Below, in pieces: positions 6,484 to 7,705 of a stretch of 7,705 nt of DNA. The DNA is from Rhodospirillales bacterium. Its GTDB lineage: Bacteria; Pseudomonadota; Alphaproteobacteria; Acetobacterales; Acetobacteraceae. The stretch's first letter is position 1. The number at the start of each line of letters is the position of its first letter. The translations under genes were made by a program, and so were the position numbers. The notes under the pieces are model-generated. The model saw only the letters and a list, made by a program, of their open reading frames with translations. It was not told the DNA's origin and searched no databases. The stretch covers positions 1 to 7,705 of the forward strand of contig CAHJXG010000213.1 of the NCBI GenBank assembly GCA_903644035.1. Direction: 5' to 3'.

Positions 6484-7705
6484 ATGGGCGAGATATTCCA
6501 CCGTGCCGCGCCGTCCTCCGCGCTGCCCTGGACCGGCGAGCGGCTGACGACGGAGACGGGCGGCCAGGTCGAGATCGAGCACCTGCACCGCTATTTCTTC
6601 GCACGCAGCCTGTGCCGCGGCCTGGATGTCCTCGACGTGGCGTCGGGCGAGGGCTACGGCGCCGCCCTGCTGGCCCAGGTGGCGAAGAGCGTCGTCGGCG
6701 TGGAGATCGCGGAGGAGACGGTCGGGCACGCCACGGCCGCCTACGGCGCGCCGGGCCTCACCTTCCTGCACGGCGACGCGCGGCGCATCCCCTGCGCCGA
6801 TGGCAGCTTCGACGCCGTGGTGTCCTTCGAGACGCTGGAGCACTTCTACGAGCATGACGAGTTCATGGCCGAGGTGCGCCGGGTGCTGCGTCCAGGCGGG
6901 CTGCTCATTATCAGCTCGCCCGAGCGGGACGTGTACTCCCCGGCAGGGGGAAAGCCGAACCCCTACCACGTGCACGAGCTGACCCATGCCGAGTTCGGCG
7001 CGCTGCTCGGCAAGACCTTCGGCCACGTCGCGATGTATGCCCAGCGCCCGCTGCTGGGATCGGCGCTCATGGCCGAGGAGCTGCCGGCCGAGGCCGCGCC
7101 CCTGCTGACGTTCGAGAAGCGCGACGCCCAGCTGTTCGAGGCCTCCGTCGGCCTGCCCCGGCCGATCTACCTGGTGGCCGTCGCCTCGGACCGCGCCTTC
7201 GTGCCGCGCATCGGCAGCCTCTATGTCGAGACCAGCGGCATCGAGGCGCTGTTCGCCGCACCGGCCGCCGCCCGGCAGGAAATCCAGTCGCTGACCGAGC
7301 GCCTGGTCGAGCAGGGCGACTACGCGCAGCGCGTGCAGGCGGAGCTGAACCGGCGCGACGTCCAGCTCGCCGGCCAGGTGGCGGAGGCGCAGGACTGGCA
7401 CCGCCAGCTGGTCCGGCGCAACGAGGAGCATGCCGTGCTCGGAGCCGAGCTGGCCTCGGCAACCGAGCGCCTGACCCGGCACGAGACGGAAGCCCGCGAC
7501 CTGGCGCAGCAGCTTGCCCGGCGACACGCCGACTACGACAGCCTCGTCCAGGCGCATGGCGCGCTGCTGAGGCAGCGGGCCGAGCGCCATGCCCGGCACG
7601 AGGCCGCCTACCGCGCGGAGCTGGACCGCCAGGCCGAGCAGTCCTCGACGCGCGAGGCCGGGCTGCGCGCCAAGCTCGCCGAGGCGGAGGCGGGGGCAGC
7701 GAGAT
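6484..7705 (+). CDS. SAM-dependent methyltransferase with C-terminal coiled coil (partial, runs off the window)
   Basis: Open from tandem ATGs at 6481 and 6484 to the window edge, at least 407 residues, with no stop. AGGA at 6473-6476 is 4 bases from the first ATG and 7 from the second, so 6484 is preferred. Residues about 45-165 are a Methyltransf_11-type core: LDVLDVASGEGYG (47-59, motif I), VVGVEIAEET (70-79), GDARRIP (97-103), FDAVVSFETLEHF (109-121) and RVLRPGGLLIISSPE (134-148). A PYHVHELTHAEF segment follows (160-171). From about residue 261 to the edge, some 147 residues contain no proline and are dominated by Ala, Glu, Gln, Arg and Leu, as in a long coiled coil. The domain order methyltransferase then coiled coil recalls O-antigen chain terminators such as WbdD, or multidomain glycan-cluster proteins that continue into a glycosyltransferase. 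The C-terminal part is needed to decide. It likely shares a transcript with the methyltransferase gene 42 bases upstream. Confidence 0.82.
   Translation, partial: MGEIFHRAAPSSALPWTGERLTTETGGQVEIEHLHRYFFARSLCRGLDVLDVASGEGYGAALLAQVAKSVVGVEIAEETVGHATAAYGAPGLTFLHGDARRIPCADGSFDAVVSFETLEHFYEHDEFMAEVRRVLRPGGLLIISSPERDVYSPAGGKPNPYHVHELTHAEFGALLGKTFGHVAMYAQRPLLGSALMAEELPAEAAPLLTFEKRDAQLFEASVGLPRPIYLVAVASDRAFVPRIGSLYVETSGIEALFAAPAAARQEIQSLTERLVEQGDYAQRVQAELNRRDVQLAGQVAEAQDWHRQLVRRNEEHAVLGAELASATERLTRHETEARDLAQQLARRHADYDSLVQAHGALLRQRAERHARHEAAYRAELDRQAEQSSTREAGLRAKLAEAEAGAAR

Noticed and set aside
6461..6484. Seven-codon frame ending in a TGA that overlaps the next ATG
   Set aside because: No ribosome binding site of its own, no amino-acid bias typical of a leader peptide, and such short frames are expected by chance.
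5377..7599. Very long minus-strand open frame opposite the two rightward methyltransferase genes
   Set aside because: Its translation is low-complexity Arg/His/Gly/Gln/Val sequence without domains, while the plus strand shows two proteins with clear SAM-binding motifs. It is a shadow.

Overview
The window is dense, GC-rich DNA with strongly GC-biased third codon positions and short intergenic gaps. It looks like a GC-rich alphaproteobacterial chromosome, possibly Rhodospirillales/Acetobacteraceae. That placement rests on composition, gene families and one C-terminal tail motif. It was not tested by any search and should be treated as tentative.

Left part (1-3851): a glyoxylate-assimilation locus. 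After what looks like the last 20 codons of an unidentified plus-strand gene (1-63), an IclR-family regulator runs leftward. It is divergent from gcl (glyoxylate carboligase), which is followed after 22 bases by glxR/garR (tartronate semialdehyde reductase). Together gcl and glxR make the first two steps of the D-glycerate pathway: two glyoxylate give tartronate semialdehyde plus CO2, which is then reduced to D-glycerate. The regulator is placed to control this operon from the shared 187-base divergent region, which carries a cluster of TTTGC/GCAAA inverted and direct repeats that could be its operator. The hydroxypyruvate isomerase gene (hyi) that often lies between gcl and glxR is absent here.

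Middle (3852-5478): two leftward genes converge on glxR with a 12-base gap. The first met from the left is a class I SAM-dependent methyltransferase ending in a short helix and a tail of the S-x-x-W-R-x-T-x-P-L-R type. Upstream of it is a small cupin protein with a clear signal peptide and a degenerate metal-binding motif. No tRNA, rRNA, CRISPR, insertion sequence or prophage feature was seen.

Right part (5479-7705): two rightward genes, each with a class I SAM methyltransferase core. The second continues, after its methyltransferase domain, into a proline-free charged helical region predicted as coiled coil, and is cut by the window edge. Three unrelated-looking methyltransferases close together, one with the W-R-x-T-x-P-L-R tail and one with a coiled-coil extension, suggest the edge of a surface-polysaccharide or glycan-modification cluster. 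This is inference: no glycosyltransferase is visible in the window.

Nothing here is clearly a new system. The points most worth a second look are the methyltransferase/coiled-coil protein at the right edge, the repeat array in the iclR-gcl divergent region and the cupin lacking usual metal ligands.
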